Both the position numbers and the translations under genes were made by a program. The notes under the pieces were generated by a model that did no database searches, was not told the DNA's origin, and saw nothing but the letters and a program-made list of their open reading frames with translations. From NCBI RefSeq assembly GCF_008704795.1, contig NZ_CP023690.1, positions 9,496,501-9,560,500 on the forward strand: 64,000 bases of DNA. The letters run 5' to 3'. This document shows positions 1 to 7,188 of this stretch, one piece after another. This stretch comes from Streptomyces spectabilis. GTDB lineage: Bacteria > Actinomycetota > Actinomycetes > Streptomycetales > Streptomycetaceae. Every line of letters starts with the position of its first letter. Position 1 is the stretch's first letter.

Positions 1-4
1 TCGT

Positions 5-580
5 GTGCCGATGAGCGCGCAGGAGATCGAGGCGGCCACGGTCGGGGCGGCGCCGCGCCTCGATGGGCAGGTGACGCTCAGGGCGTACGACCCGCGCTGG
101 GCCGAGGCCTTCGCACGGGAAGCGGCGGCGATCCGGGACGTGCTCGGCGGAGTGCGGCACGAGATCGAGCACGCGGGGTCGACCTCGGTGCCGGGGCTCG
201 TCGCCAAGCCGGTCGTGGACATGGTGCTCACCCTGCCCGAGCCCGGCGACGAGGCGGCGTACGTACCGGCCCTGGAGGGGATCGGATTCCGGCTCGCCAT
301 CCGGGAACCCGAGTGGTTCGAGCACCGCGTGCTGCGCAAACAGGACCTGGGGTCGGGCGCCGACTCGGCGAACCTGCACGTGTTCCCGAGCGGCTGCCCG
401 GAGGTGACGCGCATGCTGTCGTTCCGTGACCGGCTGCGCGCGCACCCGGACGACCGGGAGCTGTACGCCCGCACCAAGCGGCAACTCGCCGCCCGCACCT
501 GGGCGTACACGCAGAACTACGCCGACGCCAAGTCGGACGTGGTCGCGGAGATCCTGGAGCGGGCGGCGCGGGGGAGCTGA
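5..580 (+). CDS. GrpB family protein (nucleotidyltransferase-like fold)
   Basis: 191 aa. The central part (HEIEHAGSTSVPGLVAKPVVDM, residues about 52-73) is the hallmark of the GrpB/UPF0157 family, a nucleotidyltransferase-like fold; the GST-S-VPG-L and K-P-xx-D elements are the conserved pocket. The C-terminal part has the usual FRDRLRAHP...Y..K..LA pattern. Members are about 170-200 aa, so it is full length. Start: the first ATG lies 5 bases from the window edge, so an upstream start cannot be excluded; the second Met (residue 3) is equally plausible. The biochemical role of the family is poorly defined. A strong hairpin follows the stop and separates it from the convergent neighbour. Confidence 0.85.
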   Translation: MPMSAQEIEAATVGAAPRLDGQVTLRAYDPRWAEAFAREAAAIRDVLGGVRHEIEHAGSTSVPGLVAKPVVDMVLTLPEPGDEAAYVPALEGIGFRLAIREPEWFEHRVLRKQDLGSGADSANLHVFPSGCPEVTRMLSFRDRLRAHPDDRELYARTKRQLAARTWAYTQNYADAKSDVVAEILERAARGS

Positions 581-585
581 GGGTG

Positions 586-613
586 GCGGCCCCGGCCGGG
601 TGGCCGGGGCCGC
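586..613. terminator. Bidirectional hairpin terminator
   Basis: A perfect 12-bp inverted repeat, GCGGCCCCGGCC (586-597), with a 4-nt loop and its complement at 602-613. It sits between the convergent stops at 580 and 624 and so can serve both genes. There is no T tract, as is usual in Streptomyces. Confidence 0.75.
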
Positions 614-623
614 GCGGCGGGCG

Positions 624-1436
624 TCAGGCGGCCGGGGCCAGAGCCGTGCGGCCGGGCGCGGCGAGGGCGGGAGCGCCGTCCGGGACGGGCACCGCGGCGA
701 AGATCGCGTCCTGCTGCTCCTGCAGCTCCTTCTTGCGCTCGGGGCTGGTGGAGGGCAGCCGCAGCTCCTCGTACAGCTTGTGCGTCTCCTCCTGGGCGTA
801 CTTGCTCGCCGGGGTGTGGAACTGCACCTCGAACCGCTGCTGCGAACCGGGGGCGCGCCAGCCCGAGTTGAGTCCCTTGTAGCCCTTCGGCCGGCCCCAG
901 GTGTTGGACCACTTCGTGTTGTCGTTGCCCCAGGCGGACAGTACCTCGGAGGCGATGGTGACACCGGTGACGTAGTCGTCGTCGGACCACTGGAAGGTGT
1001 AGCGCACCGCGTCGCTCAGCCGGGCCAGGGCGTCGTCGACGTTCTGCTCCGGGTGCTCCTTGAGGTCCGTGGCGACCTTCCGCTTGAGGGAGTCGGGGGA
1101 CTTGAGGCGGTGGTCGAAGCCGACGAGTTCGGCCTGGCTGAGGTCGGCGGCGTCCCGTACGTCGCTGCTGATCGACGGCTCGGCCGCACGGGCGCGGGCG
1201 AGGTAGGTGTCGACCTTCCGGTTCTCGGCGGCATCCAGGCGCAGCCCGTCGCGCTCCCAGCCGTCCTCGTCGTCGCGCTGCGCCGGGCCGCCGTGCGGAG
1301 CGGTGGCGGTGGTGTGCTTGCCCGTCTTGGCGGAGTGGTCGGCGGCGTACGCGGTGAGCCCGGTCGTGGCCGTGGACAGGGCGACGGCGGCGGCCAGTAC
1401 GGCGGCGGTCCGGCCCAGGCGGTGCTGCGTGGTCAT
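624..1436 (-). CDS. Secreted RelA-fold nucleotide 3'-pyrophosphokinase
   Basis: 270 aa. The first 31 residues form a signal peptide ending near AYAA. The C-terminal half carries a (p)ppGpp-synthetase-like signature: RPKGYKGLNSGW (about residues 181-192), then RFEVQFHTPAS (about 201-211) and an ETHKLYEELR helix, which correspond to the R-x-K-(D/G)-Y...G-Y-x-(S/G)-L and E-(I/V)-Q-(I/F)-(R/H)-T motifs of RelA/SpoT synthetase domains. No HD hydrolase or TGS/ACT domain is present. Streptomycetes such as S. morookaensis are known to export an ATP:nucleotide 3'-pyrophosphokinase that makes pppApp/ppGpp-type nucleotides, and I assign this gene to that family. No immunity-like gene is adjacent. The ATG at 1436 follows an AGAAGGGA sequence. 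Export is predicted; substrate is inferred. Confidence 0.8.
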   Translation of the reverse strand: MTTQHRLGRTAAVLAAAVALSTATTGLTAYAADHSAKTGKHTTATAPHGGPAQRDDEDGWERDGLRLDAAENRKVDTYLARARAAEPSISSDVRDAADLSQAELVGFDHRLKSPDSLKRKVATDLKEHPEQNVDDALARLSDAVRYTFQWSDDDYVTGVTIASEVLSAWGNDNTKWSNTWGRPKGYKGLNSGWRAPGSQQRFEVQFHTPASKYAQEETHKLYEELRLPSTSPERKKELQEQQDAIFAAVPVPDGAPALAAPGRTALAPAA

Positions 1437-1614
1437 GCGGCGGTGGTGTCCCTTCTCGCGCGTGGCACCGCCCGCCCCGGTTCAGCGGGGCGGGCGGTGA
1501 TCGTCGCCGGGGACAACGGACGAACGGCGCAGAAGTACCGTCGAGCGGCCCGCGCGGCGGACATTGGCGTGATGCGGCCGTCCGGCGGCGGAATCGCGTG
1601 GGGGAGCGGGGCTG

Positions 1615-3192
1615 TCAGCCGCCTGCCGAGCCGGTGACCGCCGCGAGGGCCCGGCGGAGCGCGGTGTCGCTCGGCGGGGCGTCGGGCCAGCGGGCGGCGA
1701 TGTGGCCGTCGGGCCGGACGAGCAGCGCTCCGTGGGCGCCCAGCGCGCAGCTGTCGGCCTGCTCGGCGGTGAGGGCCTCCACGCGCGAGGGCCACGGCCC
1801 GCCCAGCCGTTGCACCCACCGGGCCGGGTCCGGTGTGAACAGGGTGAACCACTCGCCGCAGGCGTCGAGCGTCGAGCGGCCCGGGGCGAGCCAGAGGTGG
1901 GGCATGCGATGGCCGGGCCTGGGGGTGGGGACGTAGTCCGTGCCCGGCGCCGACGGATCCGCCGGGCCGGGGGACGAGGGGGTGTCGGTGAGCACGGCCC
2001 GGGAGCGGTAGGCGACACCGAGCACCAGGCCCAGCTGTGCGAAGTACCGGTCGGACCAAGGGAGTTCGACCGGATCCGACGTCGCCTCGCCGGAGCGGAG
2101 CTGCTCGTGCCGCCGACTCTGCACCTCGACCATGAGGCGGGTGCCGGCCACCGTCTGGTCCAGGGTCCGATGGGCGACGGGCAGGCGCTCCGTGCCGTAC
2201 GTGTCCAGCAGGGCAGGGCCCGCCCAGCCGCGCAGGACGCCCGCCAGCTTCCAGCAGAGGTTGTGCGCGTCGGCGACGCCGGTGTTCATGCCCAGGCCGC
2301 CGGTGATGGGCAGCGCGTGCGCGGCGTCACCGGCGAGGAGCACCCGGCCGTGCCGGAAGCGCTCGGCGACGAACGCGTTCATCACCCAGTGCTGCACCCG
2401 CCGCACCTCGGGCCGCACCCCGGCGCCCGGCCCCAGGGCGCGGGAGACGAGGCCGGGCCAGTCGGCGTCCGCGGCGTCGTCCGGCGTGACGCCGAACCAC
2501 ATCCAGCCCCCTTCGGGGTGGACCGGTCCGAAGGACCCGTGCGCGGTGAAGTAGACCCCGGCGGGCCGGCGTGCGCACCAGCGGCTGAGGTCGGCGTCGA
2601 ACACGACGGTGGTGAAGCTGCCCAGGGCTCCGGGGCCCGTGGTGCCGATGCCGAGGAGCGGCCGCAGGGTGGAGTTCGCGCCGTCGGAGGCGAGGACGTA
2701 CCGCGCGCGGACCCGCGTCCGCTCGCCGCCGCGGCGGTCGGCGAGCACGGCCACGACGCCGTCGGCCTCTTCCGCCAGGTCGACGAGCTCGACCCCGAAC
2801 CGCACCGGCGTGTCCGCCGCCGCAAGGAGCAGGGGTTCAAGGCGGTCCTGCGAGGTGAGCACTCCGGTCTCGGGGCTCTCGGGCACCGGCGCGTTGACCC
2901 CGACCATCGCCGCCGTGGCGAAGTCGCGGTCGCACAGGGTGTCGCGGAAGCGGATGCGGCCGTACTCGGGCGCGAAGGCCCGGTCCGTGAGGGGGGCGGC
3001 GAGGCCGAGGAGGCGGTAGATCTCCATCGAGCGCACGTTGACGAGCCGGGACCGGGGAAACGGGGACAGCTCGGTGTGCTTCTCGACCAGCGTCGTCCGC
3101 ACCCCCCAGCGGGCGAGCAGCGCGCGGGCGGTGAGCCCGACGGGCCCGCCGCCGACGATCAGGACCTCCGGATCGGCCTCTGCTCCGGGCAT
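1615..3192 (-). CDS. FAD-dependent aromatic monooxygenase (PheA/TfdB type)
   Basis: 525 aa. The N-terminal Rossmann motif VGGGPVGLTARALLARWG (about residues 12-29), a middle DGANSTLR motif (about 171-178) and GDAAHALPITGGLGMNTGVAD (about 289-309) are the three FAD/NAD(P)H signatures of class A flavoprotein hydroxylases. The tail after about residue 400 fits the thioredoxin-like C-terminal domain of phenol hydroxylase-like enzymes (rifampicin monooxygenase and polyketide hydroxylases share it). It would hydroxylate an aromatic or polyketide substrate using NAD(P)H and O2; the substrate cannot be read from sequence. It is monocistronic, with a good GAGGAG 5 nt before the ATG. It is transcribed in the same direction as the upstream LacI gene but separated by about 100 bp. 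Confidence 0.88.
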   Translation of the reverse strand: MPGAEADPEVLIVGGGPVGLTARALLARWGVRTTLVEKHTELSPFPRSRLVNVRSMEIYRLLGLAAPLTDRAFAPEYGRIRFRDTLCDRDFATAAMVGVNAPVPESPETGVLTSQDRLEPLLLAAADTPVRFGVELVDLAEEADGVVAVLADRRGGERTRVRARYVLASDGANSTLRPLLGIGTTGPGALGSFTTVVFDADLSRWCARRPAGVYFTAHGSFGPVHPEGGWMWFGVTPDDAADADWPGLVSRALGPGAGVRPEVRRVQHWVMNAFVAERFRHGRVLLAGDAAHALPITGGLGMNTGVADAHNLCWKLAGVLRGWAGPALLDTYGTERLPVAHRTLDQTVAGTRLMVEVQSRRHEQLRSGEATSDPVELPWSDRYFAQLGLVLGVAYRSRAVLTDTPSSPGPADPSAPGTDYVPTPRPGHRMPHLWLAPGRSTLDACGEWFTLFTPDPARWVQRLGGPWPSRVEALTAEQADSCALGAHGALLVRPDGHIAARWPDAPPSDTALRRALAAVTGSAGG

Positions 3193-3294
3193 CTCGGCTC
3201 CTCAGCGGCGGGTGCGGCGGCCTCGACGACGGCTGAGCCGGCATGGGGTCAATTTCCCGGACCCCGTCGCGGGCCGCAACGCCCGTGACCCCGC

Positions 3295-4308
3295 TTACGC
3301 CCGAACGTGCGGCGCGGCGCTGGAACCCCGCACCACGAGGTCCGGAGCCAGCCGCAGCGCCCGCTGCGGTCCCGCGCCGTCGGCGCCGAGGCGGTGGGCG
3401 AGCAACCGCGTCGCCTCGGCGGCCAGTTCGGCGACCGGCTGGCGGACCGTGGTGATGCCGGGGGCCGCGAGGCCTGCCATCGGGATGTCGTCGAAACCGG
3501 TGACGGCGACCTCGCCGGGCACGTCCGCGCCCAGCTCCTGCAAGCGCTGCAGCACACCGATCGCGATGAGGTCGTTCGCGCAGACCACGGCGTCGGGCCG
3601 CGCTTCCCACAGCGCGTCGACGGCGGCCCGGCCCCACGCCACGGAGAAGTCGCCGAGCGCCGTCCGCTCCGGCGCCGCGGCGTCGAGCGCGCCGGACCCG
3701 GCCGCGTACGCCGCGCGCCGTTCGGCGGCCGCCGACGCCGTGCCGTGCGCGCCGACGAAGCACGGCCTTCGGCGCCCGGTGGCCGCGAGGTGCTCCAGGA
3801 CGAGCGCCATGCCGGCGGCGTTGTCGACGGCCACGGAGTCGGCGACGCCCGGCCCGCACCGGCGGTCCAGGAGGACCAGCGGCACCCGGGCCGCCGCAGC
3901 GGCCACCGCGTCCCGGCTGCGCCGCTCGTCGGCCGGGATCACCAGGAGGGCGTCGACACGGCGGCCGAGCAGGTCCTCGATGCGCTCCGCCTCCGCCACG
4001 GGGTCGTCGTCGCAGTCGGCGAGGAGCACGGCACGCCCCTCGGCGTGCAGCGCGTGGGTCAGCTCCCGGACCAGGGCCGGGTAGAAGGGGTTGGTGATCT
4101 GCGGCAGGACGAGGCCGACCGTGCCGGTGGCGCGGTTGCGCAGGGCGCGGGCCGCGTGGTTGGGCCGGTAGCCGAGGCTCGCCGCGGCTGCCCGGACGCG
4201 CCGTGCGGTGTCGGCGCCCACGGGCCGGGTCCCGGCCAGGACCCGCGAGACGGTGGCGACGGAGCAGCCGGAGGCCCGCGCCACGTCCCGGAGCGTCACA
4301 TCGGCCAC
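3295..4308 (-). CDS. LacI family transcriptional repressor
   Basis: 337 aa with a GTG start. Residues 3-50 (TLRDVARASGCSVATVSRVL) are the LacI helix-turn-helix plus hinge, and the rest is a periplasmic-binding-protein-like effector domain with NPFYPALVREL, DALLVIPADE and the C-terminal TTVRQPVAELAAEATRLL stretch. It is divergent from the nucleoside hydrolase and MFS genes. Two near-identical dyads with an AACGTT core lie in the shared intergenic region, one nearer each gene, so autoregulation plus repression of the catabolic unit is likely, with a nucleoside or its ribose moiety as plausible inducer (inference). A 15-bp tandem repeat sits between the start codon and the proximal operator. Confidence 0.92.
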   Translation of the reverse strand: MADVTLRDVARASGCSVATVSRVLAGTRPVGADTARRVRAAAASLGYRPNHAARALRNRATGTVGLVLPQITNPFYPALVRELTHALHAEGRAVLLADCDDDPVAEAERIEDLLGRRVDALLVIPADERRSRDAVAAAAARVPLVLLDRRCGPGVADSVAVDNAAGMALVLEHLAATGRRRPCFVGAHGTASAAAERRAAYAAGSGALDAAAPERTALGDFSVAWGRAAVDALWEARPDAVVCANDLIAIGVLQRLQELGADVPGEVAVTGFDDIPMAGLAAPGITTVRQPVAELAAEATRLLAHRLGADGAGPQRALRLAPDLVVRGSSAAPHVRA

Positions 4309-4320
4309 GCCCTGCCCACC

Positions 4321-4380
4321 CCCTTCGGAACGTTCCGCTTCGGTACGTTCCCCTTCGGCACGTTCCCCTTCAGTACGTTT
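4321..4380. repeat. Four tandem 15-bp repeats
   Basis: Four consecutive 15-mers, at 4321, 4336, 4351 and 4366, follow the pattern C(C/G)CTTC(G/A)G(N)ACGTT(C/T). They run directly into the first LacI operator at 4381. Each unit contains ACGTT, half of the operator core, so they could be degenerate half-operators in the LacI 5' region or a replication-slippage array. Confidence 0.9.
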
Positions 4381-4394
4381 CGGAGAACGTTATC
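4381..4394. promoter_or_regulatory. LacI-type operator, copy 1 (lacI-proximal)
   Basis: CGGAGAACGTTATC; the last 12 bases form a near-perfect dyad centred on the CG of AACGTT, the central CpG typical of LacI/GalR operators. The same 14-mer with one change recurs 170 bp downstream. Confidence 0.7.
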
Positions 4395-4550
4395 AACGGC
4401 CTTGGACATCACTCAGGGGCACCAAAGCGCGACACAGTGGTGGACCGCTCGGGACAGGCCTGACGTACTACCAGGTCAGGGGCGTAGCACGGGAGCATGA
4501 ACGGAGTACTCCGGATCGTTGACATAATGCGCACCCGTGCACAAAGTCTT

Positions 4551-4564
4551 CGGAGAACGTTTTC
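4551..4564. promoter_or_regulatory. LacI-type operator, copy 2 (nucleoside hydrolase-proximal)
   Basis: CGGAGAACGTTTTC, identical to copy 1 except one base, located about 50 bp upstream of the chosen start of the nucleoside hydrolase and just downstream of a TTGACA element. The conservation of an identical 11-base left part is the best evidence that both are sites for the adjacent LacI protein. Confidence 0.7.
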
Positions 4565-4614
4565 CCGAGGTGACGCCCGCCAGCGCCGCCTCAGCCGAAC
4601 AAAGAGGTTCCGCG

Positions 4615-5562
4615 ATGGCCAGAAAGATCATCCTCGACTGTGACCCAGGGCATGACGACGCGATCGCCATGCTCCTGGCCCACGGCAACCCGGACGTCGA
4701 ACTGGTCGCGGTCACCACCGTCGTCGGCAACCAGACCCTGGAGAAGGTCACCCGCAACGCCCTGTCCGTGGCCCGCATCGCCGACATCACCGGCGTGCCC
4801 TTCGCGGCGGGCTGCCCCCGCCCCCTGGTGCGCGAGGTCGAGGTCGCCGAGTCGATCCATGGCGAGAGCGGCCTGGACGGACCCGTCCTGCCCGAGCCGA
4901 CCCTGGAGCTCGACCGCCGTCACGCCGTCGACCTCATCATCGACACGGTGATGTCCCACGAGCCCGGCGAGATCACGATCGTCCCGACGGCCGGTCTGAC
5001 CAACATCGCCCTTGCCGTGCGCAAGGAGCCCCGCATCGCCGAGCGCGTCCGCGAGGTCGTCCTCATGGGCGGCGGCTACCACACCGGCAACTGGAGCGCC
5101 GTCGCCGAGTTCAACATCAAGATCGACCCGGAGGCCGCGCACATCGTCTTCAACGAGCGCTGGCCCCTCACCATGGTCGGCCTCGATCTGACGCACCAGG
5201 CGCTCGCCACCCCCGAGGTCGTCGCGCGCATCGCCGCCGTGGGCACGGGGCCCGCCGCGTTCGTGGGCGAGCTCCTGGACTTCTTCGGCACCATGTACCT
5301 GCGGGAGCAGGGCTTCGAGCACCCGCCGGTGCACGACCCGTGCGCGGTCGCGTACGTCATCGACCCGAGCGTCATGACGGTGCGCAAGGCCCCCGTGGAC
5401 ATCGAGCTGACCGGCACCCTCACCCTCGGCATGACCGTGGCCGACTTCCGCTCGCCCGCGCCCGCCGACTGCCACACCCAGGTCGCCGTCGACCTGGACC
5501 ACGGCCGGTTCTGGGACCTCGTCGTGGACGCCCTGGAGCGCATCGGCGAGGTGTCCGCGTGA
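4615..5562 (+). CDS. Nucleoside hydrolase (inosine-uridine preferring type)
   Basis: 315 aa from the ATG at 4615, chosen because AAAGAGG lies 9 nt upstream and because the family starts directly with the ILDCDPGHDDAIAML calcium/substrate motif (residues 5-19), here complete with the DxDxGxDD aspartates. MGGGYHTGN and AEFNIKIDPEAAHIV (about residues 154-180) and the late HDPCAVAYV are the other active-site blocks. The enzyme cleaves the N-glycosidic bond of ribonucleosides to ribose plus base. An in-frame ATG at 4537 would run through the operator and is rejected. The stop overlaps the GTG of the MFS gene by 4 bp, so the two are translationally coupled: uptake plus hydrolysis of a nucleoside under LacI control. 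Confidence 0.93.
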   Translation: MARKIILDCDPGHDDAIAMLLAHGNPDVELVAVTTVVGNQTLEKVTRNALSVARIADITGVPFAAGCPRPLVREVEVAESIHGESGLDGPVLPEPTLELDRRHAVDLIIDTVMSHEPGEITIVPTAGLTNIALAVRKEPRIAERVREVVLMGGGYHTGNWSAVAEFNIKIDPEAAHIVFNERWPLTMVGLDLTHQALATPEVVARIAAVGTGPAAFVGELLDFFGTMYLREQGFEHPPVHDPCAVAYVIDPSVMTVRKAPVDIELTGTLTLGMTVADFRSPAPADCHTQVAVDLDHGRFWDLVVDALERIGEVSA

Positions 5563-7004
5563 ACGCCTCCGTCACCGGGCCCGCCGCCACGACGGCGCCG
5601 GGCCGCCGCCCGGTCCGGCTCTGGGTCCTCGTCGTCGCCCTCCTCGTGGCGTGTTTCGCCTTCCAGCTGAACGCGAGCATGCTCAGCCCGGCGCTGCAGA
5701 ACGTCGAGGACTCCCTCGACGCGACCACCGCGGAGGTCGGCCTCACCCAGACGGCGTTCTTCACCTCCGCCGCGCTGTTCTCGCTGTTCCTGCCGCGCCT
5801 GGGCGACCTCGTCGGCCGCCGCCGGGTGCTCGCCGCGATGATGGTCCTGATGGCGGTGGGCTGTGTCGTGGCCGCGCTCGCGCAGAGCGTGCCGATGCTG
5901 TTCGTGGGCCGCGTCATCCAGGGCGTGTCGGGGCCGACGGTCCCGCTGTGCCTGATCATGCTCCGCAACGAGGTCCACGAGCCCAAGCGCTACGGCACCC
6001 TGCTCGGCGTCATCACCGCCGTCAACGGCGGCATCGCGGGCGTCGACTCCATCGCGGGCGGCTCGCTCGCCGACCACTACGGCTTCCAGTCGGTGTTCTG
6101 GGTGATGGCCGTCGTCGCCGGTCTCGCCGCCGTCCTGGTCGCCGTGCTCACCCCCGAGTCGACCGCGGCCGACGCCGCCGGGACCCGCATGGACTGGCCC
6201 GGCGTGGCCATCCTGGTCGTCTCCGTCGGCGCGGCCCTCGTCGCCCTCAACGAAGCGGGCAAGCTCGGCAACGCCAACTGGCCGCTCGTGGCCGTCCTCG
6301 CCGTCGTCGCCGCGGCCGCCTTCGCCGTGTTCTGGCGCGCCGAGGACCGCAGCAGCCACCCGCTGGTGGCGACCCGGCACCTGCGCCAGCGCTCCACCTG
6401 GGCCCTGCTCCTGACGACCGTGCTCACCATGACCGGTGTCTTCGCCGTCATGAACGGCATGATCCCCGCGTTCGCGCAGAACGCGGAGGCCGGATTCGGC
6501 ATGACCGCCGAGCAGTCCGCCTGGTGGACCCTGACCCCCTACGCCCTCGCGGGCCTGGCCATGGGCCCGCTCTCGGGCCGCCTCGCCGCCACCCTCGGCT
6601 ACGGCAAGGTCCTGCGCTTCGGTCTTGTCGGCTCGGCCGCGACCGTCGCCCTGATGCTCGTCACGCTCCAGGCCGACTCGCGCCCGCTGCTGCTCCTCTC
6701 CTCGATCCTCATCGGCATCACGTACGCGGGCGTGGCCAACATCGTCCTCAACGGCCTCGGCATCGTCCTCTCGCCGAAGGAGAGCCCCGGTGTGCTGCCC
6801 GGCCTCAACGCGGGCGCGTTCAACCTGGGCGCGGGCCTGAGCTTCGCCGTCCTGTTCGCCGTGCAGACCGCGGCCGCGCCGGCGGACAAGACCTCGGTCA
6901 CGGGCTACTCGGCGGGAATGATCGCCGGAGTCGTCCTCATCGCGGCGGCCTTCGTGACGTCCTTCCTGATCCCGAAGCCGGTGTCGGCCGAAGAACACGG
7001 TTAG
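5559..7004 (+). CDS. MFS transporter (DHA2-like), nucleoside unit
   Basis: 481 aa from GTG 5559 inside the GTGA overlap with the nucleoside hydrolase. Many hydrophobic segments are visible, starting with RLWVLVVALLVACFAF; PRLGDLVGRRRVLAA is MFS motif A between helices 2 and 3. Length and helix number fit the 14-helix drug:proton antiporter-2 group, although context argues for transport of a nucleoside or base rather than a drug. The upstream reading-frame extension overlaps the hydrolase and is a frame shadow. Substrate is inferred only from the operon. Confidence 0.88.
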   Translation: MNASVTGPAATTAPGRRPVRLWVLVVALLVACFAFQLNASMLSPALQNVEDSLDATTAEVGLTQTAFFTSAALFSLFLPRLGDLVGRRRVLAAMMVLMAVGCVVAALAQSVPMLFVGRVIQGVSGPTVPLCLIMLRNEVHEPKRYGTLLGVITAVNGGIAGVDSIAGGSLADHYGFQSVFWVMAVVAGLAAVLVAVLTPESTAADAAGTRMDWPGVAILVVSVGAALVALNEAGKLGNANWPLVAVLAVVAAAAFAVFWRAEDRSSHPLVATRHLRQRSTWALLLTTVLTMTGVFAVMNGMIPAFAQNAEAGFGMTAEQSAWWTLTPYALAGLAMGPLSGRLAATLGYGKVLRFGLVGSAATVALMLVTLQADSRPLLLLSSILIGITYAGVANIVLNGLGIVLSPKESPGVLPGLNAGAFNLGAGLSFAVLFAVQTAAAPADKTSVTGYSAGMIAGVVLIAAAFVTSFLIPKPVSAEEHG

Positions 7005-7044
7005 CGCTTCGCTGGGGCGCGGTGTCCTCGGCTGCGGGTTCGTC

Positions 7045-7103
7045 GTGGCTGGTCGCGCAGTTCCCCGCGCCCCTTCGGGCGCCCCTCGGGGCGCGGCCGG
7101 ACG
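7045..7103. repeat. Dispersed Streptomyces 'GTCGCGCAGTTCCCCGCGCC' element with hairpin
   Basis: The string GTCGCGCAGTTCCCCGCGCC followed by CCTTCGGG is, from my memory of Streptomyces genomes, a highly repeated intergenic element. Here it includes CCGCGCCCC (7065-7073) pairing with GGGGCGCGG (7088-7096) around an inner GCGCCC/GGGCGC hairpin and probably terminates the nucleoside hydrolase/MFS transcript. Confidence 0.6.
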
Positions 7104-7148
7104 GGGACCGGTCGAACACAGTCCGTAGGAGGGGAATGGCGAGACTCT

Positions 7149-7188
7149 TTGTCAGGACGGACCGTGTCTGCCCTAAAATCTCGACCAC
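7149..7188 (+). promoter_or_regulatory. Probable leaderless promoter of the LuxR-family gene
   Basis: A TAAAAT -10 hexamer at 7174-7179 lies 9 nt before the ATG at 7189, with a possible TTGTCA -35 at 7149-7154 (spacer 19, longer than ideal). No ribosome binding site precedes the ATG, so transcription would begin within a few bases of the start codon. Confidence 0.5.

Larger units (their letters stand above)
4309..4614. other. Divergent regulatory region (lacI / nucleoside hydrolase)
   Basis: 306 bp without a convincing gene. It holds the 15-bp repeat array, two LacI operators, and a TTGACA at 4519-4524 that could be the -35 of the nucleoside hydrolase promoter; the -10 (around CAAAGT, 4542-4547) is weak. 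The distal operator at 4551-4564 would overlap the transcription start, a classic repression position. Confidence 0.6.

Noticed and set aside
4321..4380. Possible short CRISPR-like array
   Set aside because: Units are contiguous 15-mers without spacers, and no cas gene is present.
5076..6998. 640-codon open frame antisense to the MFS and nucleoside hydrolase genes
   Set aside because: Low-complexity Asp/Glu/His/Arg sequence with no motif; a frame shadow of two well-supported genes.
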